NCBI GenBank assembly: GCA_003161575.1
Contig: PMOE01000072.1
Coordinates: forward strand, 153,744-217,743
Source of the DNA: Acidimicrobiaceae bacterium
GTDB taxonomy: Bacteria; Actinomycetota; Acidimicrobiia; Acidimicrobiales; RAAP-2
Reading direction: 5' to 3'
Length of the DNA stretch: 64,000 bases
In this document: one piece after another, positions 16,293-23,564 of the stretch
Layout: every line of letters starts with the position of its first letter
Numbering within the stretch: the stretch's first letter is position 1
The notes under the pieces: generated by a model
Told to the model about the DNA's origin: nothing
What the model saw: only the letters and a program-made list of their open reading frames with translations
Database searches by the model: none
Position numbers and translations under genes: made by a program

Positions 16293-17525
16293 ATGGCCAC
16301 CACCCCCCCGCTGCACGGCATCCGGATCATCGAGGCTTCGGCCCTCGGGCCGGCGGCCATCACCATGCCCCTGATAGATCTCGGGGCCGAGGTGATCAAA
16401 GTGGAGCCGCCCCAGGGCGACTACATCCGCGAGATGACATGGCCGATCGTCGAAGGCGTCTCGCTGATGCACCTCCACCTCAACCGGGGGAAACGCAGCC
16501 TGGTACTCGACCTGAAATCCGACGCGGGAGTCGCTGCGTTCAGCGAACTGGCCCGGAGTGCCGACGTCGTGGTCGAAGCGATGCGGCCCGGCGGACTGGC
16601 CCGCCGGGGGCTCGGCTTCGACGAGCTGGTGAAGATCAACCCCAAGATCGTGTTTTGCACCATCTCGGGCTACGGAATGACGGGGCCCTATAAGGACTAT
16701 CCGAGCCACGGCATCGCTTATGACACCTGGGCCGGGATCGTCAACGTGGCGACCGACGAGGAGGGTTTCACCTACATCCCCGAACACGCGTCCATCGGCA
16801 TCCATGCTGGACCGCTGTTCGGAGCGCTCGGCATCCTCGCCGGAGTCATCCGGGCCCGGGCGACCGGGGAGGGCTCCTTTCTCGAGATCGCCCAAGCCGA
16901 CGCGGCGGCCGCCATGGACTGGTACCGCAGCGAGAGCTGGCGAGCCTACGAGCGCCCCGAGTCAGAAGTGACGGGGAACAAGGCAGACAACTACGAACGG
17001 CGGGCGCCGGGCACGGCCGGCATGAAAGAAGGCGTGCGTTACCAGGTCTACGAGGCCTCCGACGGGCGCCACGTGCTCTTTATGGCCTCCGAACAGGCCT
17101 TCTGGAAGAACTTCTGTAACGCGTTGGACCGTCAGGATCTCTTCGAGCGGTGGCCCGGCTCGACGTTTGCCGACCACGCCAGGGGGAACCGGGAGCTTCA
17201 AGGCGAGTTGAAGGCCATCTTCGCCACCAAGACCGCGGCGCAATGGCTCGAGTTCGGCGGCCGGGTCAACACCCCGATCGCCCCGGTGAACACGCCGAAG
17301 ACGTTGCTCGAGGACCCCCAATTCCAAGACCGCTTCCCCCTCTACCGGGCCAGCGATCTCGGGGCCGACGAGCTGCCCGGCCCGATCAAGTTCGTGGGCG
17401 AAGCACTTCCCGCTCCGACCAAGGCGCCGACGGTGGGTGAGCACACCGACGACGTGCTGCGCGAGGTGCTCGGCTGGGACGACGCCCGCATCGCCACGGC
17501 GCGCCAGGCGGGGGCGTTCGGCTGA
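16293..17525 (+). CDS. CaiB/BaiF family III CoA-transferase
   Basis: 410 residues, typical length. Family III transferases move CoA between acyl acids through a glutamyl- or aspartyl-CoA anhydride. The family opening 'PLHGIRIIEAS' begins at residue 6, 'DLGAEVIKVEPP' follows, and 'GEGSFLEIAQADA' places the catalytic Asp at about residue 203 (Asp169 of formyl-CoA transferase). ATG 16293 has AGGAG 9 nt upstream. An in-frame ATG at 16263 preceded by CACGGT at 7 nt could be a leaderless alternative start. Likely acids include carnitine-type, bile-acid or aromatic acids; the substrate is not assigned. Confidence 0.9.
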   Translation: MATTPPLHGIRIIEASALGPAAITMPLIDLGAEVIKVEPPQGDYIREMTWPIVEGVSLMHLHLNRGKRSLVLDLKSDAGVAAFSELARSADVVVEAMRPGGLARRGLGFDELVKINPKIVFCTISGYGMTGPYKDYPSHGIAYDTWAGIVNVATDEEGFTYIPEHASIGIHAGPLFGALGILAGVIRARATGEGSFLEIAQADAAAAMDWYRSESWRAYERPESEVTGNKADNYERRAPGTAGMKEGVRYQVYEASDGRHVLFMASEQAFWKNFCNALDRQDLFERWPGSTFADHARGNRELQGELKAIFATKTAAQWLEFGGRVNTPIAPVNTPKTLLEDPQFQDRFPLYRASDLGADELPGPIKFVGEALPAPTKAPTVGEHTDDVLREVLGWDDARIATARQAGAFG

Positions 17526-17589
17526 TCAGTCCGCTGATCGGCGACGAGACCCGCCACCTCTCCGGGGCCGGCGCAGCCAGCCGATCACG

Positions 17590-17814
17590 GCCGATTACGC
17601 CACCCGGATGTGGCTCGTTGCGACCCCGGGCCGGTGCTTCAAGACCCATCTGTTCGATCTGGCCATCGTGGTTCTGTGGGCGCTCCCGATCATCACCGTC
17701 CCGCGCGGCCTGCATTTTCTGCGCCTTCTCCTCTCTCTGTGGCTGGCCTTCTTCGCCTCTGGTGTGCAGCACGGGCGCGAGATCCTGGACGATCGTCGGT
17801 CGCGACATCGCTGA
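17590..17814 (+). pseudogene. decayed fragment of a voltage-gated potassium-channel-like protein
   Basis: The frame reads 'ADYATRMWLVATPGR' then 'THLFDLAIVVLWALPIITV' and a Leu-rich helix. This closely resembles the S2-S4 region of bacterial ion-channel proteins (D-Y-x-x-R-L-W-L-A ... R-T-H-L-F-D-L-A-I-V-V-L-P). The pore and selectivity filter are absent, the S4 arginines are lost, and the frame ends after about 70 residues. It overlaps nothing else convincing and sits between a CoA-transferase and a convergent membrane protein gene. A truncated remnant is the simplest reading; a short membrane protein is the alternative. Confidence 0.4.
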
Positions 17815-17824
17815 ACGCCGAGGC

Positions 17825-18694
17825 TCAGGCCAACCAGGTCACCGCCAAGCCGAGGGGGAGGGCCAACCAGCCCCAACGCACCGCCGTATTTACGACACTC
17901 GAGCGGTAGCCGTAGAGGACTGCTTGTTGGATCGGATTGAAGGCCGGTGCACCGAGAGCGCAGAGCACGGCGACGATCTGGAGCGGCCTCGAAGAAGCGA
18001 ACAGCGCGATCGGCAGCAGGTACGCGGCCCGCAACGCCGACAACCAGAGCCACCGGAAGATCGAGGAGGTGGCCCGGTCAACGGTCAGGTTGTGCGGGTG
18101 GATGACCGAGCCGATGAACAGGGCGGCGCCGGTGAAGGCGAGTACCGGTCCTGAGACACCGAGCACCACGTGAGACCACCGGGGGGCGGGTCCGGCGAAG
18201 TGGAGGAGGAGACCGACAGCGAGAGCGAGCAGCGCCGATTGGTCGACCCAGCTCGTCCGGTGACGCTGGCGCACCGGGGCGTCGCGACGCATGAGATGAA
18301 TGCATACGGCGTTCGGTGCGGCGAACAGGGCGTTGGCCAGGGCGGCAATCATGATGGCCGGAGATCCGGCCCAGATCCCGGCGACCGGGAGCGCCCAGAA
18401 GGCACCGTTGGGTCCGGCCGCCCAGGCCTCGAGAGCGGCCTCACCGAGTGAGGCCTTCCTTCGGGCGAGGACGGCGGCGGCCAGGAGCACCCAACCGACC
18501 CCGGCGATCAGGAACGGCCCGGCCAGTTCCCGCGGGGCGGTGAGCCCCCAGGCGGCGAAGAACCCGACAGTCGCCGCGGTGACCAGTAATTGGGCGCGCA
18601 GGTAGATCGGCCAGTCCCGTTGGACCCTGGGTCCGGCTCTGGTGACCCCAATCCCGATCAGGGCGCCGAAGGCGTAGGCCGCGATCGTCAGCAT
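17825..18694 (-). CDS. multi-pass membrane protein, possibly auxin-efflux-carrier-like
   Basis: 289 residues almost entirely made of hydrophobic helices (roughly eight to ten spans). They include 'APNAVCIHLMRR' mid-protein and 'GAPAFNPIQQAVLYGYRSS' near the C-terminus, where an Asn/Pro break resembles the unwound helices of AEC/bile-acid-type carriers. Length fits the AEC family (about 300). The family call is weak because no diagnostic motif is complete. The ribosome-binding site before ATG 18694 is poor. It is convergent with the channel remnant and divergent from the VOC gene. Confidence 0.65.
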   Translation of the reverse strand: MLTIAAYAFGALIGIGVTRAGPRVQRDWPIYLRAQLLVTAATVGFFAAWGLTAPRELAGPFLIAGVGWVLLAAAVLARRKASLGEAALEAWAAGPNGAFWALPVAGIWAGSPAIMIAALANALFAAPNAVCIHLMRRDAPVRQRHRTSWVDQSALLALAVGLLLHFAGPAPRWSHVVLGVSGPVLAFTGAALFIGSVIHPHNLTVDRATSSIFRWLWLSALRAAYLLPIALFASSRPLQIVAVLCALGAPAFNPIQQAVLYGYRSSVVNTAVRWGWLALPLGLAVTWLA

Positions 18695-19040
18695 CGCGGT
18701 CGGCTCATGGTGCTCTGGTCGCTACCGACGGTACGCCTGCCGTCGGTTCTGGACCTGCGTGTAGACCACGTGACCGCCTTCCGCCCGCCGAGTCAGCGCG
18801 CCTATGCAGCTCAGGGCTCGGTGCTGTCGAGAGTCGGCACAGGGTCACGGCCGTGCGGGGGGAGCAACGACCGCAACCTTGTGCCGACTCAGCAGCACTG
18901 TATCTGGAGCAACCTCGCACCTGCGCCGGATCCCGACTGGCGCCGGGAGCGGCCACACCACACCCCGATCCCAAAGTAGGGTCGGCACCACGTCCCACTG
19001 AGAACCCGGGATCGAAGTCGGCGCATATTGGAGGTGCCCT
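18695..19040. other. 346-bp divergent intergenic region with a long hairpin
   Basis: No gene recognised. It contains a short inverted repeat CCGACGG...CCGTCGG (18724-18745), a long hairpin at 18821-18898 (listed separately), and TAGGGT at about 18977-18982, a possible -10 for the VOC gene with a leader of about 58 nt. Confidence 0.5.
18821..18898. repeat. 78-nt extended hairpin of unknown role
   Basis: The 15-nt arm at 18831-18845 (GAGTCGGCACAGGGT) pairs with 18876-18890 with one G-U pair. An outer 6-bp helix GTGCTG/CAGCAC (18821-18826 with 18893-18898) extends it across a small internal loop. The 30-nt apical region holds the perfect palindrome CACGGCCGTG. It is far longer than a typical terminator and is not at a gene end. 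Confidence 0.65.
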
Positions 19041-19409
19041 GTGAAAGTGACCCGCATCATGCACGCGTCGGTCAACGTGTCGGGGGATCTGAAGGAGGCG
19101 GATCGCTTCTACGCAGACGTTCTCGGCCTCGCCTCGGCCACTCGCCCCGACATCCCCGGGGTTGGCGGCCGTTGGTTCTCCGCCGGGGGGGCCCAGGTGC
19201 ACCTGGTCGACGCAGCGTCTCGCGGTTCGGGGATCGACCCAACCGGACCCCATTTCTGTCTCGGGGTCGAAGACATGGACGCCGCTGTGGCCGAGCTCGA
19301 AGAACGGGGCATCGAGTGCGTCGGAGTCACCACCGAGGGGGTACGCCAGATCTGGTTCTGCGATCCCGCTGGCAACACCGTCGAAATGCAGCAAGACCGC
19401 CCGCTGTAG
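19041..19409 (+). CDS. VOC (glyoxalase/bleomycin resistance) superfamily protein
   Basis: 122 residues with two beta-alpha-beta-beta-beta modules. 'IMHASVNV' supplies the first metal His (His8), 'GGAQVHLVD' the second, and 'IWFCDPAGNTVEMQQ' the C-terminal Glu. Members are metal-dependent glyoxalases, epimerases, dioxygenases or drug-binding proteins. GTG 19041 has GGAGG at 19030-19034, 6 nt upstream. It is followed after 126 bp by a Gfo/Idh/MocA gene on the same strand. The substrate is unknown. Confidence 0.85.
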   Translation: MKVTRIMHASVNVSGDLKEADRFYADVLGLASATRPDIPGVGGRWFSAGGAQVHLVDAASRGSGIDPTGPHFCLGVEDMDAAVAELEERGIECVGVTTEGVRQIWFCDPAGNTVEMQQDRPL

Positions 19410-19535
19410 GCGGACCACTTCGGACCAGCCCGAGGGCTCGCCTGCCGGGCCGACTTCGCCCCGCGGTTGGCGGAGTGACTATCGTCTCCTCCGGCTGGGT
19501 GCGAGGGCACCGCGGGGAGCCACGGGGAGGCTTGC

Positions 19536-20639
19536 ATGAACCGGGTCCGATTGGCAGTGCTCGGCGCGGGAAACATCGCGGATATGAACGTGGCGGGATA
19601 CCTCGCACACCCGGCGTGCGACGTTGTCGCCGTCTGCGATGTTGACCGCGCTCTGGCCAGCGAGGCCGCCGAGCGGTGGGGGGTGCCCACGGTCTACACC
19701 GACCTGCACAAGATGCTGGCCGATCCCGACATCGACGCCGTGGAGGTGCTCACCCCCACCCACCTCCACCATCGTCATGTGCTGGACGCCCTAGACGCCG
19801 GCAAACACGTCTCGGTGCAAAAACCGGTGACCAACTCGGTCGACGACGGCCTCGAGTTGGAAAAGGCCGCAGCCAAGGCCGACAAGACTCTACGGATCAG
19901 TGAGTGTTTCGTGCACTACCCCCCTTTGGAGTTGGCCAAGCAACTGATCGCCGAAGGAGCGATCGGACGGCCGACCGGCATTCGTATCAAGACGGTGGTC
20001 GGGCAGACCGACTCGGCCTTCCAGGCCAACCTGCGGCCCGAAGGCTACGGCTGGCGTCTCGATAAGCGCAGCCCGGGGGGCCACCTCTTCGACGACATGG
20101 TGCACAAGTACGCGATGGCCCTGTGGCTCGTGGACCAGGACATCACCTCGGTGCAAGCGGTCGTTCGCCGGCGCGACCTGTTCTTCGAACCCTGCGCGGC
20201 CATCTTCGAGTACGAGGACCCCGGGCTGATCGGGGTGATGGAGGTCTACTACGCCCCCCAGATGTACATGCGTTCGAGCTATTACGGGGCCGACGAGTTC
20301 TTCGAGATCCAAGGTGACGAGGGGATGCTGTGGGTCACTCGGGCCACCGGCGAGATGCTCGACCTGGCCCCGGTCATCCTCTACCGGGGCAAGGACAACG
20401 AGATCACCACCACCGAGTTCACCGATGTCGACGCCAACTGGGCGACCGGGTTCGCCCGCTCTTCGGCCCACTTCATCGACTCGTTGCTGACGGGGAGCCC
20501 GGCGGCCATGACCCCGGCCGAAGCGGTCAAGGTCCTCCAACTCTGCTTCGCCGTCTACGCCGCGTCAGACACCCGAGGACCGGTCGACCCGCGCACGATC
20601 ACCGGTTCGGTCACCCCAGAGGGCTGGGCCGACTGGTAG
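19536..20639 (+). CDS. Gfo/Idh/MocA family oxidoreductase
   Basis: 367 residues. The N-terminal Rossmann fold begins 'VRLAVLGAGNIADMN'; 'EVLTPTHLHH' and 'GKHVSVQKPV' (the EKP-type motif with Gln for Glu) are diagnostic. The C-terminal domain has the 'GGHLFDDMVHKYAMALWL' helix carrying the usual Asp/His active-site pair. Such enzymes oxidise or reduce sugars, inositols or related alcohols with NAD(P). GGGGAGG precedes ATG 19536. It ends 13 bp from the convergent hydrolase gene. Confidence 0.88.
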   Translation: MNRVRLAVLGAGNIADMNVAGYLAHPACDVVAVCDVDRALASEAAERWGVPTVYTDLHKMLADPDIDAVEVLTPTHLHHRHVLDALDAGKHVSVQKPVTNSVDDGLELEKAAAKADKTLRISECFVHYPPLELAKQLIAEGAIGRPTGIRIKTVVGQTDSAFQANLRPEGYGWRLDKRSPGGHLFDDMVHKYAMALWLVDQDITSVQAVVRRRDLFFEPCAAIFEYEDPGLIGVMEVYYAPQMYMRSSYYGADEFFEIQGDEGMLWVTRATGEMLDLAPVILYRGKDNEITTTEFTDVDANWATGFARSSAHFIDSLLTGSPAAMTPAEAVKVLQLCFAVYAASDTRGPVDPRTITGSVTPEGWADW

Positions 20640-20652
20640 AACCGCTCCGGGC

Positions 20653-21474
20653 TCATGCTGTTGCGGCGAAGAAGTCGATGAGCGCGTCGGCCACCGAGTC
20701 GATGTGGGTGAAGATCCCGATGTGGCTCGCCCCGGGCACCTCCACGTAGCGCGCCCCTGGGATGATGCGGGCCGCCTCGCGGGCACCGGCGGGCGGCGAG
20801 TCGACATCGTGCTCGAAGGCCACGATGAGGCACGGGACCCGCAGCGTCGGCCACACGGCCGTCCGGGTCGGGTCGGTCGACCAGGCAAGGCAGGCCTCGT
20901 ATTGGCCGAGGCGCCCCGGGTTTGGCCACGGCTCGAGTTCGGCGATGAGCGACAGCCAGGCGTCGACCACGTCATCGTCTTGGAGTTCATGGTTGGGCAG
21001 GTAACGCAGCGTCTCGGTGGCGTAGAACAAGGAGGGCAGGTCGGGGTAGTCCCGCGAGAGGTCCCGCTCGACGGTGGTGATCGCCTTCTCCCAGGCCGTC
21101 GGCTTGTTGGCACATCCCATGAGGGCGGCGGCCCGGATGCGGTCAGGGTGCTCGGCCATGAGGGTCTCGGTGATCCAACCACCCATGGAGTGGCCGGCCA
21201 TCCGCACCGGTTCATCGAAGCCGAGATGGTCGAGGAGGCTCACGGTGTCCCCAGCCATCTGGTCGATCGAGTACGGGGCGGGCGGCGAGGAGGAAAGCGC
21301 CACCCCGCGGTTGTCAAAGGTGATCACCTGGTAGCCCGCAGCCACCAGCTTGGGCGCGAGGCCGATATGCCAGGCCCCGGCTGGGGCACCACAGCCGGCG
21401 ACGAGCACGAGGGGGTCACCTTCGCCCATCACGTCGTAGGCGATGGTCACCTCACCCAGTTCGACCGTGGCCAT
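20653..21474 (-). CDS. alpha/beta-fold hydrolase
   Basis: 273 residues. It has the nucleophile elbow GHSMGG, the oxyanion strand 'LVLVAGCGAPAGAWH' in place of HGxP, 'DNRGVALS' after strand 4, an acidic residue in 'FEHDVDSPP' and the C-terminal catalytic His in 'GASHIG'. ATG 21474 is preferred for its GGGGAG ribosome-binding site, though GTG 21525 in frame would overlap the upstream gene's stop by GTGA. It is the second gene of a two-gene minus-strand operon with the threonine-dehydratase-like gene. The ester or lactone substrate is unknown. Confidence 0.85.
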   Translation of the reverse strand: MATVELGEVTIAYDVMGEGDPLVLVAGCGAPAGAWHIGLAPKLVAAGYQVITFDNRGVALSSSPPAPYSIDQMAGDTVSLLDHLGFDEPVRMAGHSMGGWITETLMAEHPDRIRAAALMGCANKPTAWEKAITTVERDLSRDYPDLPSLFYATETLRYLPNHELQDDDVVDAWLSLIAELEPWPNPGRLGQYEACLAWSTDPTRTAVWPTLRVPCLIVAFEHDVDSPPAGAREAARIIPGARYVEVPGASHIGIFTHIDSVADALIDFFAATA

Positions 21475-21521
21475 CTCGCTCCCCTCTTGTGCCCCGCTCG
21501 GAGCACGCGCCAGATTCTGGC

Positions 21522-22475
21522 TCACTCGGCCAGGATTGACCCGAGCAGCGATGGTTCGATGTTGCGGCCGGTAACGATCACCGCTGTTGGGCGGCTGTCG
21601 GCGGCGAAGAGTCCGGAATGCAGGGCGGCCACCGCCACAGCCCCAGCCCCTTCGGCCACCACCCCGTGTTCTACGGCCAAGAAACAGATGGCGGCCCGGA
21701 TCTGGTCCTCGGTGACCGCCAACATCTCGATCCCCCGCCGTCGGCAGATGTCGATGGTCACCGACCCGTCCTCGATGTTGCCGGCCAGTCCGTCGGCGAT
21801 GGTCGCTCCGACGGTGATCGGTGACCCGTGCCCGGCGGCGAGGACGGCCGTCATGGCCGGGGCCTGCGCGGGCTCAACACCGACGATCCGGATACCGGTG
21901 CCCTCGGTGGCAAGGCAGATGCCCGATACCAATCCACCTCCGCCCACCGGGACGACGATAGTGCGGAGGCCCGGAATCTCGTCCAACAGCTCTTCGGCGC
22001 AGCTGGCCTGTCCAGCGATCACGTCGGCGTCGTTGTAGGGCGAGACGAACCGGCCGCCCTTCTCCTCGGCCAACCGCAGGGCGAGGGCTTCTGCCTCGTC
22101 GTAGCCCGACCCGTGGCGTACCAGCTCGACGTCAAAGTGCTCGAGGGCCGACACCTTGGCCGCCGACGCGTTCTCCGACACCACCACCGTCGCCTCGGCC
22201 CCGATCCGATCCGCGGCGAAAGCAATCCCGAGCGCGTGATTGCCGGCCGACGCAGCAACCAGTCGCCTGCCGGCTTGTCGATCGTGGGCCGCGGTGACCG
22301 CCGCCAGACCGCCCCGCACCTTGAACGAGCCGGTCGGCTGAAAGGTCTCCAGCTTCAACGAAACGTGGCGCCCGAGCAGGGGTGCTCGGGTCACCGGGGT
22401 CGGGACCAGGTGACGGCGTACCGCTTGAGAAGCCGCCCTCAAACGGGCGGTGTCGGGTACATCGACGACGCGCAT
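21522..22475 (-). CDS. threonine/serine dehydratase-like PLP enzyme
   Basis: 317 residues of fold-type II PLP enzyme. The Schiff-base Lys is Lys52 in 'QPTGSFKVRGG', the phosphate-binding loop is 'VPVGGGGLVSG', and 'SAGNHALGIAFAA' binds the carboxylate. It lacks the C-terminal ACT-like regulatory domain of biosynthetic IlvA, so it belongs to the short catabolic threonine dehydratase/serine racemase type that deaminates Thr or Ser to 2-oxoacids. AAGACT lies 6 nt before ATG 22475, suggesting a leaderless transcript that diverges from nagB within 37 bp. Confidence 0.87.
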   Translation of the reverse strand: MRVVDVPDTARLRAASQAVRRHLVPTPVTRAPLLGRHVSLKLETFQPTGSFKVRGGLAAVTAAHDRQAGRRLVAASAGNHALGIAFAADRIGAEATVVVSENASAAKVSALEHFDVELVRHGSGYDEAEALALRLAEEKGGRFVSPYNDADVIAGQASCAEELLDEIPGLRTIVVPVGGGGLVSGICLATEGTGIRIVGVEPAQAPAMTAVLAAGHGSPITVGATIADGLAGNIEDGSVTIDICRRRGIEMLAVTEDQIRAAICFLAVEHGVVAEGAGAVAVAALHSGLFAADSRPTAVIVTGRNIEPSLLGSILAE

Positions 22476-22481
22476 CAGACC

Positions 22482-22487
22482 AGTCTT
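22482..22487 (-). promoter_or_regulatory. candidate -10 box AAGACT
   Basis: AAGACT on the minus strand ends 6 nt before ATG 22475 of the dehydratase gene, with no ribosome-binding site between. It stands back to back with the nagB -10 at 22501. Confidence 0.4.
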
Positions 22488-22500
22488 CCCGACATCGGCC

Positions 22501-22506
22501 TACAGT
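22501..22506 (+). promoter_or_regulatory. candidate -10 box TACAGT
   Basis: TACAGT ends 6 nt before ATG 22513 of the nagB-like gene. No Shine-Dalgarno sequence is present, so the transcript is probably leaderless. Confidence 0.5.
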
Positions 22507-22512
22507 GCGCCG

Positions 22513-23289
22513 ATGGACCCGGTTGAGCAGCGAAAAGTCGACACCCTCGACGTGATGATCTACGGGGACGTACACGCCATGGCCCGGGCCGCGGCCAACG
22601 AAGCGGCAGCGATCATCGCGACCGCGGTGGCCGACCGTGGGGTGGCCCACGCCATGTTCGCCACCGGCAACTCCCAGCTGGCATTCGTCGAGCAATTGGT
22701 CGAACGCACCTCGGGCGTGCCTTGGTCGGCGACGGTGATCTTCCACATGGACGAGTACATCGGGATCGGACCCGACCATCCGGCAAGCTTCCAACGTTGG
22801 ATCCACCAGCGCATCGCCGAGCGTGCCCACCCGCAGGCCGTCCACTTCGTGGACGGCCTGGCCGAGCCCGATGGCGAGTGCGAGCGCTACGCCGGGCTCC
22901 TGCGCACCTACCCGCTCGACCTATGTTGCCTGGGCATCGGGGAGAACGGCCATCTGGCCTTCAACGACCCCCCGGTTGCCGACTTCGACGACCCCCTCGA
23001 CGTGAAAGTGGTCGAACTCGACCTTGCCTGCCGGCGCCAGCAGGTCAACGAGGGGCACTTCGCCGACGTGGGTGCCGTACCCGACAGGGCCATCACCGTC
23101 ACAATCCCGGCCCTGCTGGCAGCCCGGCGGGTGTTGGCCATCGTGCCCGAGGCTCGCAAGGCCGAACCGGTGCGTGCCACGCTCGAGGGCCCACGCAGCA
23201 CCGACTGTCCGGCCACGGCCCTGCGCGGCGCCGGGAATGCAGCCTTGTACCTCGACCACGGATCAGCCGGATTGCTCGTGAAACACTAA
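22513..23289 (+). CDS. nagB: glucosamine-6-phosphate deaminase (NagB/SugE family)
   Basis: 258 residues. NagB converts glucosamine-6-phosphate to fructose-6-phosphate and ammonia, linking amino-sugar catabolism to glycolysis. Conserved features are the phosphate loop 'FATGNSQLAFVEQL', 'FHMDEY' with the catalytic Asp, 'CCLGIGENGHLAFNDPP' with the ring-opening His, and 'EARKAEPVRATLEGP'. ATG 22513 is placed by the leaderless -10 box and the family N-terminus. It stands alone on the plus strand. A related lactonase-like isomerase is possible, but the NGHLAFND motif favours the deaminase. Confidence 0.85.
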   Translation: MDPVEQRKVDTLDVMIYGDVHAMARAAANEAAAIIATAVADRGVAHAMFATGNSQLAFVEQLVERTSGVPWSATVIFHMDEYIGIGPDHPASFQRWIHQRIAERAHPQAVHFVDGLAEPDGECERYAGLLRTYPLDLCCLGIGENGHLAFNDPPVADFDDPLDVKVVELDLACRRQQVNEGHFADVGAVPDRAITVTIPALLAARRVLAIVPEARKAEPVRATLEGPRSTDCPATALRGAGNAALYLDHGSAGLLVKH

Positions 23290-23564
23290 CTCGGCATTGC
23301 CCCCAGATGGCCGCGCGTCTTGTTGACCTTCCCGGGACGCCAGTGCCGATATGGGTGTGCGTGGATGCATGACGGAGACGTGGATGACCGCAGCCCGACC
23401 ATCTGGGTGCGTCCCACTACCCACCCGAGCGCGGCGATCAGGCAACTGCTTCGTACCTTGTGTGGCCTCACACAGCATTGTGTCTCGTAACGAGGGAAGA
23501 CGACCGGCTGATCAACTAGCTTGGGTTTGGGCCCCTCTGCCACTGCCACCTGAAAGAGGTTCAC

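Noticed and set aside
15212..16399. 395-codon open frame on the minus strand
   Set aside because: Antisense to the 15323-16165 gene, which has a strong ribosome-binding site and normal composition. The minus-strand product is low-complexity and His/Gly/Arg-rich.
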